This document shows positions 1-13,200 of a stretch of DNA of 64,000 bases, piece after piece. The stretch comes from Ignelater luminosus. Its lineage: Eukaryota; Arthropoda; Insecta; Coleoptera; Elateridae. The notes beneath the pieces are model-generated. The model worked only from the letters and a program-made list of their open reading frames with translations. It made no database searches and had not been told where the DNA came from. The stretch spans positions 62,001 through 126,000 of the forward strand of contig VTPC01089972.1 of NCBI GenBank assembly GCA_011009095.1, in the 5' to 3' direction. Made by a program: the position numbers and the translations under genes. The first letter of the stretch is position 1, and every line of letters begins with the position of its first letter.

Positions 1-585
1 CTATTTTAAAATATTATATATTGATATTTATTTGCATACTTAGTAGTATGCAGCTTTATGGACTATAAAGTCAGCAACCGTTAAAATTTCAAAACGATGT
101 AAAAATTTGAACGTGAGAAATTTCACATTCCTTTCAGTTTGCGTTATTAAATTGATGCCAATTTCCTTTGGTTTAAAAGTTATAAAAAAAATATCAAAAC
201 AGCCCAGTAATATCAAAAATGCCTAGAAACAGGTTTTCAACTAAAAAACAAACCTTTAAATTTAAGATATTAATTTTAAGGAATGTGCGATGCAAGATCA
301 AGGCTTTAAAGAATAAATGTTAACAGAGGCGACCAAAACGCCGCAAAAACGACAAGGCTATATGTGACGACATGCAAAACCTTGAGTACTATATGACAAA
401 AAAGAAATGAAAATATTTAGCGGAACCTAATACTAAAATCTGAAGTTAATCAAAGTAGAATTTTTTAAACCTATACAAAACATAGCTATGATGCCGCCGT
501 GAGTTAGTTAGTGTATTAGGGAAATCGACAAACTTCAAGGAGCTCTTCCGCAGTGATCAGTTCTGGAAGATTCATATTTTATCAA
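1..585. other. AT-rich DNA, no gene seen
   Basis: I see no open reading frame with a recognisable product, no RNA gene and no clear repeat in this stretch. It lies downstream (in minus-strand terms) of the LINE fragment that follows and may include its decayed 3' part. Confidence 0.5.
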
Positions 586-589
586 TGTG

Positions 590-1190
590 ACATTTCTAAA
601 GCTGGATGCCATAAATCCAAAACGGTTTCAGAATTTGGAATGTCTACATAGCAACCAGTACCTTTCTATACTTAATGGTCAATTCTTCTCTTTTTTTCTT
701 AACGTGCTTTTTTCACCTAAGTTTGAACGTCATGCTAAGACATTTAGCCCTGTTTTCATAAGGGATATTTACTCTGGTATGCAGTTTTCCCTCATAGTGT
801 TTGTGAAGGTAGCGTTGCTGGATTTGATCTCGTTGAGCTTTATCTTCCATGATTATATAGTCACAAGCCTTTTGTAGTTTCTCTGTTGCCTTCCAAGTAT
901 TTTTTCTGGTTATCAAGATTGCGATATTAGCCGCAAATGCAGCAACGGTAACATTTCCATTTCTGGGTGTACCGCAAGCGTATGGAAGATACAATATCAG
1001 GCCTGGCACACTTCCTTGTGCAAATCTTGCATTTATGTTTCTTGGGGTTCAAGTATTTATCTTATCTTGTCCTATTGCTAATGCAGAATTGGATCAAATC
1101 AACATGCTGTTTAGAGACCACAGATTGCAATTTATGTGTGATGCCTTTGTGTCAGGTCTCTTTTATTTTAATACCTTTTTGATGATCAAG
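590..1190 (-). pseudogene. Jockey-like LINE reverse transcriptase fragment
   Basis: Read on the minus strand, the segment shows the middle of a non-LTR retrotransposon reverse transcriptase. A decayed form of the motif usually written GVPQGSVLGP reads FAQGSVPGLILYLPYA near position 1000. It is followed by AFAANIAIL, where the catalytic Y/FADD box has become FAAN, and then by a stretch ending MTFKLR, comparable to the VTFTLR seen after the RT palm in Jockey elements. About 98 codons are open (713-1009), but the two catalytic aspartates are gone and flanking parts need frame changes. Established: FADD supplies the metal-binding aspartates of the polymerase. Inferred: a dead Jockey-clade fragment with neither the endonuclease nor the 3' end recognisable. 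Confidence 0.7.
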
Positions 1191-1239
1191 CTAATCTTGG
1201 TACTTGGTTGATTCTTCTTCTTCCTTATTCTTCTTCGTG

Positions 1240-3480
1240 ATATATTACAAATCACATAAGGCAATAATAATTTTTTTCCAGAGTCTTCTATCTTCAGCCA
1301 TGGTTTTGACCCTCCTCCAGGTGTAGCTTTCATCTAACGTTTCGATCTCGTTCTTAAGACTCTTCCTCCATGTCCTTCTAAATGCACCGCGGTGCCTCGA
1401 AACTTGTGGCTTCCAGTCGAGAGCCTGTCTGGATATTATATTCGCTCCTCGACGGAGAGTGTGACCGACTCAGCCCCATTAGTTTCGACGGATTTGAATG
1501 TCGATCGGTTCTTGCTGACACTTTTGCTGGAGATGACGTTTGACCAATATATCTTGCAAATTCTTTTCAAACATCGGTTGACAAATACTTGAAGCTTTCT
1601 TGTAATAGTACTGACTAACCAAGTCTCATCTATATAAAAGCACAGATTTAACGCATGTGTTAAATACAGACAGCTTCGTTTTTAGGCTGAGCTGGTTCAA
1701 ACGCCAGATGTTGTTGAGTTAAGCAAATGCATACTGCACCTTCCTGATGCGAAGTTTCACGTCCTCTCTCGCACCACAATCTGGTGTTATTTGGCTGCCA
1801 AGATACCTGAAGCTATCAATACTCTCAATAGGGTTACCTCCTAGGATGAACGTTGCTCTGTTAGTCCCGATAGTCGTACTTTCTGTTTTGCTGACGTTGA
1901 TGTTCAAGATCACTGTTTCTGCGTTAGCATCCAACAAATTAAGTCTTTCCTGACCATCACTGCACTGCGTCTTGCCAAAAGTAGGGTGAGATTGTCGGCA
2001 AAATCAAGGTACTCCAAGTGCTCGTTCGACCGTAATGACCATTGGATTCCTATTTCCTTGTCCTGTAGAGTAGCCGTGAGAACTTCATCTAGCACTATCA
2101 AAAACAGCAACGGAGAGAGGATACATCCTTGCCTAACCCCATTATTGCACGAGATCGGTTCTGAAAAACTGCCATTGTGCAGGACACGACACTTAAAGTT
2201 GCTATACTGTGCTTTGACTAAGTTTAGCAGTTTGCTTGGTATCTCTTTCTTTTCCATCGCCAGCCATATGTTGTCGTATTTTAACGTATTGAAGGCCTTC
2301 TGGAAGTCCACAAAAATCAGGTGCAAACTTTGCTGAAATTTGTTTACTTCCTCGGCAATGATACGGAGAGTGTTGATATGATCTGTGCAAGACTAGCCTG
2401 CTCAAAATCCGGCTTGATTCTCTCTCAGCGCAGAGTCAAACTACTTATCAATGCGGCTAAGCTGCACCTTCACGGGAACACAAAGTAGCATGATACCCCG
2501 CCAGTTGTCACACATACTTAATTCACCTTTCTTGAAAATTTTAACGAGTATACCTTGAAGCCACTCTTCCGGAAACTGTTCATCTTCCCAAATCCTTGAG
2601 AAGATAGAGTGTAGTAATGCTTGCGCTGACAGTGTGGAGTCCAATTGAAGCATCTCGGCTGTTATTTGGTCGATTCCTAGTGACTTATTCATCTTCATGC
2701 TACGAATGGCTGTCTCAATTCAAACTAATTCTTTGAATTCTCGTAACCTGAGGACGATGTTCAAAACCTGTCACTGAAGAATCAGATGTTGTTGTGAAGA
2801 CATCCTTAAAATGTTTGAACCATCGACGAATTTGCTCTTCTTGACTTGTCAATAGCGTGCCAGCCTGTCTTTGACTGGGAGCTTACGTACAATTTGAAAG
2901 AGATGGCGAGTATCATTTTTTCCTGCAACTTATTCTGCTTCAGTAGCGAGATCGTTTATCCACCGTTGCTTGCAAAGTTTCTTAACTTTTTTTTCATTTT
3001 GCAACCACCTTCCAGTTGCATCTTTCTTGGCCGATCTACTTCTTACAGCATCTTTTCTTTTATTAATGACACTCCACGTAGCTTCAGTAATCTGTTCCTT
3101 GGGTTGCGCGTTCACAATTCCCACTAGCTCCCAGAAAGTACATTTGACGTGGTTCCACTGGCCATTGATATCAGTGTGGGTTTGTTAGGTGATTGCTAAG
3201 TTGGAGCTTAGCTCGGCAACAAAAGCAGTTTTAATCTCAGGATTTTGTAACTTCTTCACGTCATAGCTTCTGGTCACGAGTTCGCTTCTTGGTTTAACTC
3301 ATTATGCGTATCTCTAACATTTTGATCAAGAGGTGATGAGCAGATGCAATGTCGGCACTTCGTTTGTTCCGAACGTCAAGCAGTGAGCTTTTGAATCTTC
3401 TAGAGATGCTGATGATTGCGAGATGGCTATTTCTGAATTCAAACTGATAACTTGGATTCAAGCTATCGTTTAAAATTTTT
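1240..3480 (-). pseudogene. LINE (non-LTR retrotransposon) relic: endonuclease end, RT, C-terminus
   Basis: Minus-strand reading from high to low coordinates gives, in order: the end of an AP-type endonuclease near 3270-3430 (a phrase like SADIASAHHLLI, where active elements have SDHHL); a basic linker (2930-3124) with KDAVRSRSAKKDATG; RT palm sequence (1910-2326) with IFVDFQKAFNTL, GVRQGCILSPLLF and LDFADNLTLL; a thumb region with FRYLGSQITPDCG; and a C-terminal region near 1300-1600 with ITRKLQVFVNRCLKRICKIYW and HLEGHGGR. The polymerase box is FADN instead of FADD, and stops and shifts split the frame. The domain order and C-terminal wording match a LINE family widespread in insects and flatworms. 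I do not assign a clade. ORF1 and element ends are not visible. Confidence 0.85.
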
Positions 3481-4085
3481 TCAGATACTTAATTTGCATA
3501 TTACGTTTAATTTTGCTTCCTAGTTTATTTGATCTATTAGGAATCATGATGATCTCTGCTACTTTCTATGTTTCACGAACAAGTTTTAGTTAAATTGCAG
3601 CGTTGATAGGGTATCAGTATCACAATGCTTTTTCTTGGCAGTTTCTTAAGGATTTCAACGAAGATGTAGTACTTTTCTTGGGTTAATATTGCTCTTGATT
3701 CTACTACTTATCATTTCAATCTCTACTCTCCAGGAGAATGAAGAGTTTTGCAAATTGTGCAGTTTCTTTCAAGCCCTAGAAATTGAAATTGTTTGAAACT
3801 GGTTGTTTCGCGATGCTTGTCCGGTGTTGGATTTGGTGTTGATTGGCATTTGGAGTATGGAGCAATGGATGCGCTTGGTGGGTGGTCTTGAAAATGAAAT
3901 TGAAGGTCGATGTTGATTCTAGCGATGATGGTTATGGTTTCGGCGGCTGTGAGGTTTGTAGAGTTGGCGATTGCCTGTTGTTGTTGTCATTAGCAGCGAA
4001 GTAATTGGAGACTTGATGGTAAATGATGAGAAGTTAGGAGAGATGAGTATGATGTTTTGTGGTGTGATGACGATTGTTTTCAGAA
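3481..4085. other. spacer between two LINE relics
   Basis: No product or repeat is recognisable. It probably contains decayed 5' sequence of the LINE on its left and 3' sequence of the LINE on its right, but I cannot show this from the translation. Confidence 0.4.
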
Positions 4086-4089
4086 CCAC

Positions 4090-6080
4090 AACTTTCTGTA
4101 TTGTTGATCTTACCGTAAGTGTGCAAGAGTTTCACAGTCGTTGAGGTGGGCACCAGTCATATCTTCCTGTCCGCCACACAGCACGCGTGACGGAGTGTCG
4201 ACGACACCTATGCGATGGAGGTGCACCTTCAAGTAGTAGTGCCCTGTATGCAGTCTGAAGCAGGCTGCGGCCACGTCTCTGAGAAAGTCGGAGGCAGGCG
4301 GCCACTGTACCCCAACAGGAAGGACCACTGCTTGCCTTCTGCACCCACAGCATGTCTGGCTTTCACCTCACTCCTTAGTGCTCTTCTTCGCAGTCTTTTT
4401 GCTATACTGAATTCCAAGGATACCTGTGGTTGCTGCTTCTCAGAGCTCTCTTTTGTCAGTCTATCAGCCTCCCCTGATTTCACAGTGATTGGGGATCTAC
4501 TGTAAGCAGATAGTCCACCTAGATCCTATCAATTCTGACAACAGTTGCTGACTGCGGCGGACAACCAGCGCTGAACAACTATCTTCCAAAGACGCGAGAG
4601 CGAGAATAGCTGTCTGGGAATCAAGCATCAAGCGCCGAACCATCGGTGTACACGTGGATCCGCTCTGTGGCTGGATATCTTTCATAAATGTTAGTGAATT
4701 TTTACTTTTATTCATTGGCTCGATCAAATCTAACCTCACCTTAGGGATGTGGCGCACCAAGACATTCCTAACTGCAAGTCCTGGGAAGGGCACTCTCTCT
4801 TTTGTATCCAAATGATATGCTTCTCTGAGCTCGGACGCTTTCGCAAGGCAGAATGTCTGTGTTTTTGGTCGTTGAATGGGCGGCCTATAGTTTTTCCAGC
4901 AGTTCATCTCTTGGTGATTTACTTTTTCATTTAGAATTATTACTGCCAGGTATCTTCTTATCGATAGGGGATCTACTCCGATTTGCAATCTATCCCATTC
5001 GTAGGGGTAGAACTGGGACTACAGTTATCAATCTCAGGGCTTGGTGCGAGGTTCTATCTAGCTTCTCCAAAGTTGTCTTGGGGGCTGCGGCAATCAATTC
5101 CTTTTCATATTCCATCACGGGTCTTACATACGCAGTGTATGCTTGCGTCAAATCGTTTTCCGTGGCTCCCCTTTTTGTTTCTGGTAGTCTACTCAGTAAC
5201 CTCATTCGCTTGCTTCCCTTCAGTGCTAGCTGATCGACGTGCTTTGACCACCTAAATAAGTTGCAGCTTTTGTTTCGTTTTGGGACTTGAACTCGTAGAG
5301 TAAAGATTGTCTTTCTTGTTGCTTTGGATAAAGTTGGGCTAAGGTCTCGTTTATGGTCGTCTCTAACGCCTTTATCTTATTGCTGGTTTCCCAAATGACC
5401 AAGTCATCTGCATAAAGTAAAGCTGGGGTACAAAGGATACTCTGGACTGCAGTAATAACATCATTGATAATTAGATTAAAGAAAACAGGGCTGATGACAG
5501 ATCCTTAAGCTAGTCTTTGCCTGGTCTGCCTGTACCATATTTTACGCGTATATACCTTTATGAGAGAAAGGAGGAGATAGCTTTGTACATATTTCTTTTG
5601 AAGCCGAGGGCTATAGTTTGATAAGTAGTTTCTTCCTCCATGCTCGGTCAAAGGCAGTCTTAAAATCGATCAGACTGTTCTGGCAACTTGCTATATTGTT
5701 TCTGCATGTCTTCTAAAGCCTGCCGCTCGTTAGTGATATGAGCGGAAAGTTTGCGGGTGTGTTTGGTTTCTTGCCCTTTTTGGGGATAGGAATAACTTCC
5801 GCCTTACGCCATTCGCACGAATAGTGCGACCTCCAGATAAGGATTACGAAGGCCAAAAATGAAGTCCGAGCGCTTAGTCCAAGGTGCTTGAGGAATTCAG
5901 GGTGTATTTCATCTGGACTTGGGCCTTTTCCCGTTTTTGTTTTTTAGGGCCAGATTGAGCTCAAAGTCGGTAAAATCGGAATACATCAAGATCACCTCCT
6001 CTTCCGGTGGGCAGTCTACCGTCATTTTGGTTTTCGGGGGAATCATTCTCTTTTCTCGGGGTGAAATTGCTGAAGTCTGC
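4090..6080 (-). pseudogene. LINE relic with RT, RNase H and C-terminal zinc-knuckle region
   Basis: Minus-strand translation gives successive pieces of an RT-RNase H LINE. Near 5780-5830 is a phrase like AEVIPIPKKGKKPN (RT N-terminus). At 5390-5420 is an intact-looking LYADDLVIW catalytic box. At 4990-5205 is AYTAYVRPVMEYEKELIAAAPK, the conserved thumb region. At 4497-4988 is an RNase H-like part with LDSQTAILALASL. At 4110-4328 is FRLHTGHYYLKVHLHRIGVVD followed by CGGQEDMTGAHL and DCE, the Cys/His-rich tail that follows RNase H in this group. Stops and shifts separate the parts. RNase H plus this tail is known from the Jockey/I/R1 assemblage of LINEs, so that grouping is likely. It is a dead copy with no intact endonuclease seen. 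Confidence 0.85.
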
Positions 6081-6204
6081 TAACCGTAAACATCTAGCCG
6101 TTGCATGTCTTTTCTTAACATATACGAATCTCACCTAGATTTGGAAGTAAAAACTGTTTCAAAGTTTTATTGACAATATTATAATAAATATTTTTAAACG
6201 GCAA

Positions 6205-6275
6205 CAGCCGCTAGCTCAGTTGTTTAGGGAAGGATTGCAAATCAAGACATATCCTGTTCAAACCTCGACGCGTCT
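6205..6275 (+). repeat. tRNA-like sequence (SINE head or tRNA pseudogene)
   Basis: The stretch contains TAGCTCAGTTGTTTAGGGA, very close to an RNA polymerase III A box and tRNA D-arm. About 30 bases later it has TGTTCAAACCTC, close to the B box/T-loop. The spacing is that of a tRNA. The T stem pairs poorly (two of five mismatched) and I could not close a convincing anticodon stem, so a functional tRNA is unlikely. A tRNA-derived SINE head or an old tRNA copy fits better. Confidence 0.45.
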
Positions 6276-6279
6276 ATTT

Positions 6280-9190
6280 AAATTACAAACAAATGGTAAG
6301 TAACCCTCATTTTATCTCGATCTTTACTTGAAAAATAGGTAAACAAGAGCAGAATGAATACTTGTCATTTCAACCTTCTGACCTTACACATTAGTGTAAT
6401 AATATTACAAAGCAAATGACTCTTCTTTACATGGATATGTTAGTTAGTATCAGAAAGGAGCAAATGATAATTATACTTGTGCTTCATAAAATTATTCTAA
6501 ATGACTTTTATTGCTAGTTTGACACGCTAACTGTTATAATTTCCAAGAGGAAGAATAAATCTCCAAAATGTGAGAAATTAGATAGATCACACTATTTAAA
6601 GTAATTTTACCGTACTCTTTTATCTTTCTATTTTATTATACTGATACATAAGGAAGAATCAACTTAAGGTTAAATAAACCGTATTAAAATTTAAAAATTC
6701 TTTTGGGATTCGTCTAATAATACGTAACAGAGACACGTACTACTGCTAAAATCTTAATTCACGCCTGTAACACTCCTTATTTAATAAAACTGACACAAAC
6801 ATAGCAACAATAACGTAATAATATTGTTAAAATTCCAACGGTAGATTTTATTGTAGTCGACCTTTCCTGCAGCAAATTAAAGGAGGACTTTTCATCACAG
6901 ATACATATAATACAAAAAGAAGCTGAATTTCGACATACCTGCCTCTAGGTTAATGCTGTTAGGAAGTGTGTCTTAACAATATAATGGCTCCTTTATTAAT
7001 ATTGTGTACACAATATGCAAAACATTAAAATCATTAAATTCTGTTCTACTTTTTAAATAATAATATAAAAATTAAATTAAAACGTGACAGATCTGATTAA
7101 GGAAAAAAATATGTGTATCCTTGATGCTTTTAAATGTATTCAACATATATAGTTTTGTACTAAATTCTAATTTTACAAGTTGCTAACGTTTTATGGATTT
7201 AAAATTGAAACGATAGCAAGGCCGTTGAGAAAACAACTAATGAACTTGGTATTTATTATTGATTTAACAAAAAAATTCTATTTAATGAGGTTTGCATTCT
7301 TGATCTATTTCAGGTTTAATTACTAAGAATAATAAATCAGTGATACAAAAACAAATAACAGAGATATGAATTTAGATGAAAGAAGATAAGAGCTGAACTG
7401 GCATGTTACATGAAATAATCTTCTTGTAATGAGTTAAATAATTATAAAGGTGAAGTTTATCACAATTCATTTCACACAAACGTTCGTGATGTGCATGGTT
7501 TCCATTACAAATCATTTTCTTATTAACTCTAATCCAACAAGGAATAGTTCAACAAGAATAAATTTGCATTTATTGTAAAAGGAAGTTGGAAAAAATTACC
7601 TTCAATTACAACAAAATAATTAGATACCTAGTAAGCAAGTTAGTTTTATTGAGCTTTTTTAAAGTATGTTAATCACCTTTCTATTACACTTTTCTTCAAG
7701 AACATTTTCAAGGATATTACTTTTAATGCTGCTGCTGCTGCACAGATTATTTTTTTTTACAAATATAGCGAAAATTCCAAACTCACTGCAGGTATCGAAT
7801 TATTATAGTTTTAATGATTAACTGTGGGTGGAGTTTAATTTATTAACGTGGTAGCAGACGCGCCTGTAAAAGACCAAAATAATTCATCATCCTTAATCAG
7901 CTCTCTTCGGTTACAAGTGTTTAAAGCTTTTACAAATTAATATTTTATTATTAATTATGATACTCACTGTTTGATATTTTTAATAGTTTACGTAATTACT
8001 TGAATTTTTTAACATAAATATCTTTGTAACTCATTAATAAACTTATAACGTAACCTACTTTATGGATCGGTTTTAATCTTATTAGTACTGAGAGTTATAA
8101 TTTTTTTTTTACTATTGTCGCATAAATTAAGTTTCTAGAAAGAGCGAAATTGGTTTTTTATTTATAATAAAATGAAGAACTTGAACATTAACTGCATTTT
8201 CTAGTCACATTCTGCAGTAAACTTAATTCTCAAGTATTTGTTGAGCTGTTAGGTGTTTCGTGTACTTACTACGTGATGTGTTAAAAGATTATTGCAGTAG
8301 CTAATAATGAGAAGCTAAGCTTTAATTATTGTTTAGAATAATTAACAAACATCGTGTGACATTTCAATTTTTTGTTAAATATGAAACACTGATTTATAAT
8401 TTTTCATTTTAAATTACAAGCTTTGAAATATCTTCATCAAGAAATGACTACATTATGAATTTTAATCAAGTAATTCAGATTCTACTGTTACTAAGGTAAA
8501 TTACATTTCTTCGCCATAATTATGCTCGAAATTCTGATGGTTGATGAAGAAAGTCAGTTTTAAATGAGAAAAACTAGATTTTAACCGTATCTTTCTATAA
8601 TGAGGTTTCCTCTCTACCCTATCTGTATGTAAATTGGGGGCTATTCTCAAAAGATATGTTAAAAATCGAGTACCCATTTTAAAGGCCCGATGTTTTTCAA
8701 GCAGTCATATTCAGCAGTTAAGATAGAAAGCATGAAAATTGTGTTCCGCCTCGTACAGAAGAGTTGTCACATAAGTATTTTGCCTGTAGGGTAGTATTAC
8801 TTACAATGAAGTTTAGTTAAACAAGATATTACGTTAAATTTTTCGTTTCCTTGTTAGTACAACGTTAATTACAAGCCATTAAATATACATCCAATAACAA
8901 GAATCAGAAATGATCAATAAAATTTCGCAACATTTAAGTTGCAGCGTTCGTAATGTAGCTGCGTCTGAAATTTTGGCACTGCATCAACGTTAATTTGGAT
9001 TTTTATTTTAATGTCATCAAGGTTTATCACTTTCGATTTTAATTTAAATAATTAAGATAATAAGTATGTAGTTTACCTTTGCCGCTAATTCGAGATTAAA
9101 GTAAAATAATACCATTTTACTTTCACTGTTTGATTTCATATGAAATATGAAATTGTAAATATGTTGATATGTGGAATTCGCAGTTAATCT
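6280..9190. other. AT-rich non-coding DNA
   Basis: About 2.9 kb without a recognisable coding region, RNA gene or transposon domain. Only short simple runs are visible, for example five GCT triplets near 7725-7740 and poly-T tracts. It could be an intron or intergenic DNA. Confidence 0.5.
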
Positions 9191-9202
9191 AATGGAACTT
9201 AC

Positions 9203-9231
9203 CTTAGCAGCAGCATGGCACGGCAAGATTC
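9203..9231 (-). other. candidate 29-nt internal micro-exon
   Basis: On the minus strand a 29-base stretch is framed by a good acceptor (TTTTATAG just before it) and a near-ideal donor (CTAAG followed by GTAAGTTCC). In one frame it reads roughly G-ILPCHAAAK, which resembles the helix-turn phrase of an ankyrin repeat (commonly ...LHAAAK...). Seen: the splice-like borders and the short open frame. Inferred: a micro-exon of an ankyrin-repeat or other gene on the minus strand. No partner exon was identified, so chance is a real alternative. Confidence 0.25.
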
Positions 9232-9249
9232 CTATAAAATAAAACAATC

Positions 9250-10235
9250 TGAATTAGAGTTTGGATTTACTCTAAAATTGAGTATAATATACAATAATAT
9301 AATAACCTTACATCTACTAATTGTAAGTAATATTTAAATACAATTTTGTAAACTATCAATCTTTCATCAATATTTGAACTATAAGTTTTCGACTTTATTT
9401 AATTTTTTTTATAGTTTGCACAAACCGCTTTGCAATACCATTGGTTTGGGGGTGATAAGGAAGAATTTTAGCTTTCAGTTAGCATTATTTGTGTTCGTAT
9501 CATTTCATTATGAAACTGAAGAATCTAACACTTCTTTCTGTAATTCAACGGAATAACCATTATATTGTTTAAAAGAGGAAGAGGATAACGATCTAAGTCA
9601 AGAATTTTATTAACGGTTACTTTATAATCTACACATAAACGAACATTTTGCCTTTTAGGAACCACAACCATTGAACTAACTCATTACTTTATTGTTGAAC
9701 TTATTATATTTTAGTTAAAATCCCTGCTGCTGCTGACAGGATTTTGTCAGACACAGACAACAACCTAAAATTACATTTTTTATAATTGCACACATGCATT
9801 ACAGTTTTACAAGTCCCAATGTTGTAATCTTTTGGGTAAAAATTTCAATTAGTCCTAAATTATAGACTATTTTTTTTTATTTGCACAAATGGGTGGTGCT
9901 AAACTTATTTACGTGCGAATCGGATCGAACAACACAAGTTCGTGTCGTTGATATTGATGCATAGCATAGCACTTCCTTCTGCCACTGAGCAGAATGCAAC
10001 CGCTCTGGCTATAAAGAAGATTTTTTCTTGAAAAGCAAGACATGTTGAAGTTGTTTAGAATTTACTGATTAAAGTCTGTATTTTAAAGGAACTGCAGGAG
10101 AAAAAGAAAATTTCGGAACTAGTCGGTTCACATGCGAAATCAAAAACTGTATGTTCTCATAAAATTTTATTATATAAATTAGAGGTTCGAGAAGTTATAG
10201 TTAACAGTTAATAATTAGACTTCGCGGCTTCTTGA
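9250..10235. other. AT-rich non-coding DNA
   Basis: No gene or transposon domain is recognised. A 60-codon open stretch at 9374-9556 has no identifiable features and is probably chance. Confidence 0.45.
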
Positions 10236-10239
10236 GTTC

Positions 10240-13200
10240 CTATAACGCTCCTTTTGTTTTAACCCTCTTGGAGTAGAAACGGGAGTGGCCGCTTCGATTG
10301 CACTCCCTTTATTAACCACGGAATCAGGCTCTATACTCCATTAACCACCTTGCAAGATCTAAACCAAAACACGGCTCGAGCTGCGCCCTCCTACATGCTA
10401 CCTTCGGTGGCTCGAAGTCTTGAGAAATCCAAACACAAACACAGTTCGGGCCACGCCCTTGTATTTGGCACCATCGCTGGCCCAGAATCAAACTTCATCT
10501 TCATCAATAACCTTTCTAAAAGAACCTAGTACGAACACGATTTGGCCTACACCTTCAAATGAGTCATCTTTGATGATCTAAGGTTTAGTTTAATCCTCTA
10601 TTAACCTTTTTAAACTTTGGTGGACCTTGCCCTCCTCTAACCTTAAGAGAGTTAGATACGAAGACGGCTCTGGTTACTTTTTCACATCGGATTTTGTCTT
10701 CCATTAACCTCCTAAAGACAGCTAAATACGGACACGATTAGGGCTACGTCTTCAAATGGGTTACCTTTAGTGACCTAAAAGCTTTAATCTTCTTAAGAGA
10801 TAAGTATACAAACAGATCTTGGACTGTACTGGGTCACAAGTTTTGGTGGTCCTAAGGTGGGCTATACTATACCAATACGGCTCAGGCTACGTTTTCACAT
10901 TGGTCATTTTTTGGTGATCAAAGGATGATCATTGCCTTTCCTTCACCTGCTTGAGCGATCTAATTAAAAACACAGTTCGGCCTACGCCCTCGAATTTGCC
11001 TTCGGTAGTCCGTTGTCGATCTTTATCTTCCATTAACCTTCTTAAAAGAACTAAATATGATGCATTCTCACAAGAGTTACCTTTAGTTTCCCAAAGTCAG
11101 GCTTCCTTCTACATTAACCTTCTAAAGATAATTAAATAGGAAGATGTTTCGAATTACACATATGCACGGGCCACTTTCAGTGGCTTTAGGTCGGGGCTTA
11201 GTCGTCCATCAACTTTCTTAAGACAACTAAATACAAAGACCGTTTAGATTACGCCCTTGCACGGATCACCTACGGTGATTCAAGGTCGGATTTTCCTCAT
11301 CATTCATCTTCTCGAGAGAGCTAAATAGAAACACGGCTCGGGGTTTAACCTAATCTACATCGGACTTTGGCCTCCATTAATCCTATTATGAGAACTAAAT
11401 ACGAGCACTGTTCCGGTTATGCTTTTACAGCGATTCACTTTTAGCAGCCGAAGTTGCGGTTTGCCCTCCTTCTTAAAAGAGCTAAATAGGAACACGGTTC
11501 AGGCTACGTCTGAGTAACAAGGGTTACCTTCGGTAGGCCAAGGTTTTATCCTTTTTAAGAGATCTAAATACGAACTGGGCTTGGACTACATTAACTACAC
11601 TGTCTCACAGGCCACCTTTTAGAAAGAACTACTTACAAACACGGCTCAGGCTATTTCGTTCTCACAAGGGCATCTTTGGTTTCCCGAGGTCGCGTTTTAT
11701 AAACTTCTTAAGACGACCAAATAGGAATACGGCTTAGGTTACACCTGTCCACTGGATACATTTAATGGGCTTAGGTCGGACTTCGCTTCTAGATAACAAA
11801 TTCAAAGACGGTTTTGATTAGACTTTTACACGGGTCACCTTTTGTAGCCCAAGCTTGGACTTTGTCTTGAGAGAGATCTTTACATTAGGCTTTGCCTGCA
11901 TTAAACATCTTAAAACAGCTAAATACGAACACAGGTGCAGCTATGCCTTCAGACAAGGCACATCCAGTGACCTAAGGTCGGATTTCGCCCTCCACTAATT
12001 TTGAAAGAGCTAGAAACGAACATATATCGGTTTTTGTCCTCCATTAACCTTCTTAAGACATCTAAATACAAACATGTTTCCGGAAATACCTTCATATTGG
12101 TCATCTTTGATGGCCTTCGCCCTTCACCTCGCCAAATACAAACACGGCACGGTCTACGCTCTCGCACTTGCTGGATTTGACGGCCCGGTGTTGAGCTTCA
12201 ACTTCCATTAACTTTCTTAAAATAGCTAAATATGAACACGACTCTTGGCTAGATTCTTATAAAAGCCTATTTGGTTTCCTCAAAATTGGGTTTCGCCCAG
12301 CATTAACCTTCTTAACGCAGCTAAATAGATAGACAGCTCGGGTTATATCTGTGCACGGACCACATTTAGTGGCTTTAAGTCGGGCTTGGCCTTCCATTAA
12401 CCTTCTTAAGAATACTATACGGACACGGCTGAGGCTACGTTTTCACACAGGTCATCCTTGCCGGTTAAAGGTTGGGTTTTGTCCTCCATTCACCTCTTTG
12501 AAAGATTTAATTACAAACATGGCTCAGGCTACGCTCTCGCACTTGCCACTTTCGGTAGCCCAATGTTAGGCTTCACCCTTTATTAGCTTCCTTAAAAGAG
12601 CAAAATATGAACACGACTCTTGCTACGTTCTAACAAGAGCCACTTTTGGTTTTTCAGGGATCGGCTTTCATCTCCATTAACCTTTTAAAGACAACTAAAT
12701 AGGAAACGGCTCGGGTTACACCTGTGCACGGGTCACATTTAATGGATTTAGGTCGGTCTTTGCTTCTTCTTAAAACAGCTAAATACAAGAACGCTTTGAG
12801 TTACATCTTTGGTAGCCCAAGGTCAGGCTCTGCCTGCTTCTTTAGTCTCTTTATGAAAGATAAATACGATCACGGTTCCGGTTATGCCTTCACAGAAAAG
12901 GTTTCATCTTCCTAATCTTCCTAAGAGAGCTAAATACGAACACAACTCAGACTACCCCTTAACATGGATCACCGGTAGGCCAAGGTCGGGCTTTGCCCAC
13001 GTTTAACCTTCTTAAATAAACTAAACACGAACACGGTTTAGGTTACATCTTTACGTAAATCGTGTTTGGTAGTTGAAGATCGGACTTTGCTCTCAAATCA
13101 ACTTCTTGAGTGGTCCTAAATCGAGGCGTACTTTCCATTAACCTTCTAAGAGAGCTAAAAAATATGAAAACAACTCGGGCTACGATCTCACAATAGTTAC

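Noticed and set aside
4215..5255. Plus-strand frames at 4215-4505 and 4853-5255
   Set aside because: They overlap the minus-strand LINE, whose RT and RNase H motifs explain the sequence.
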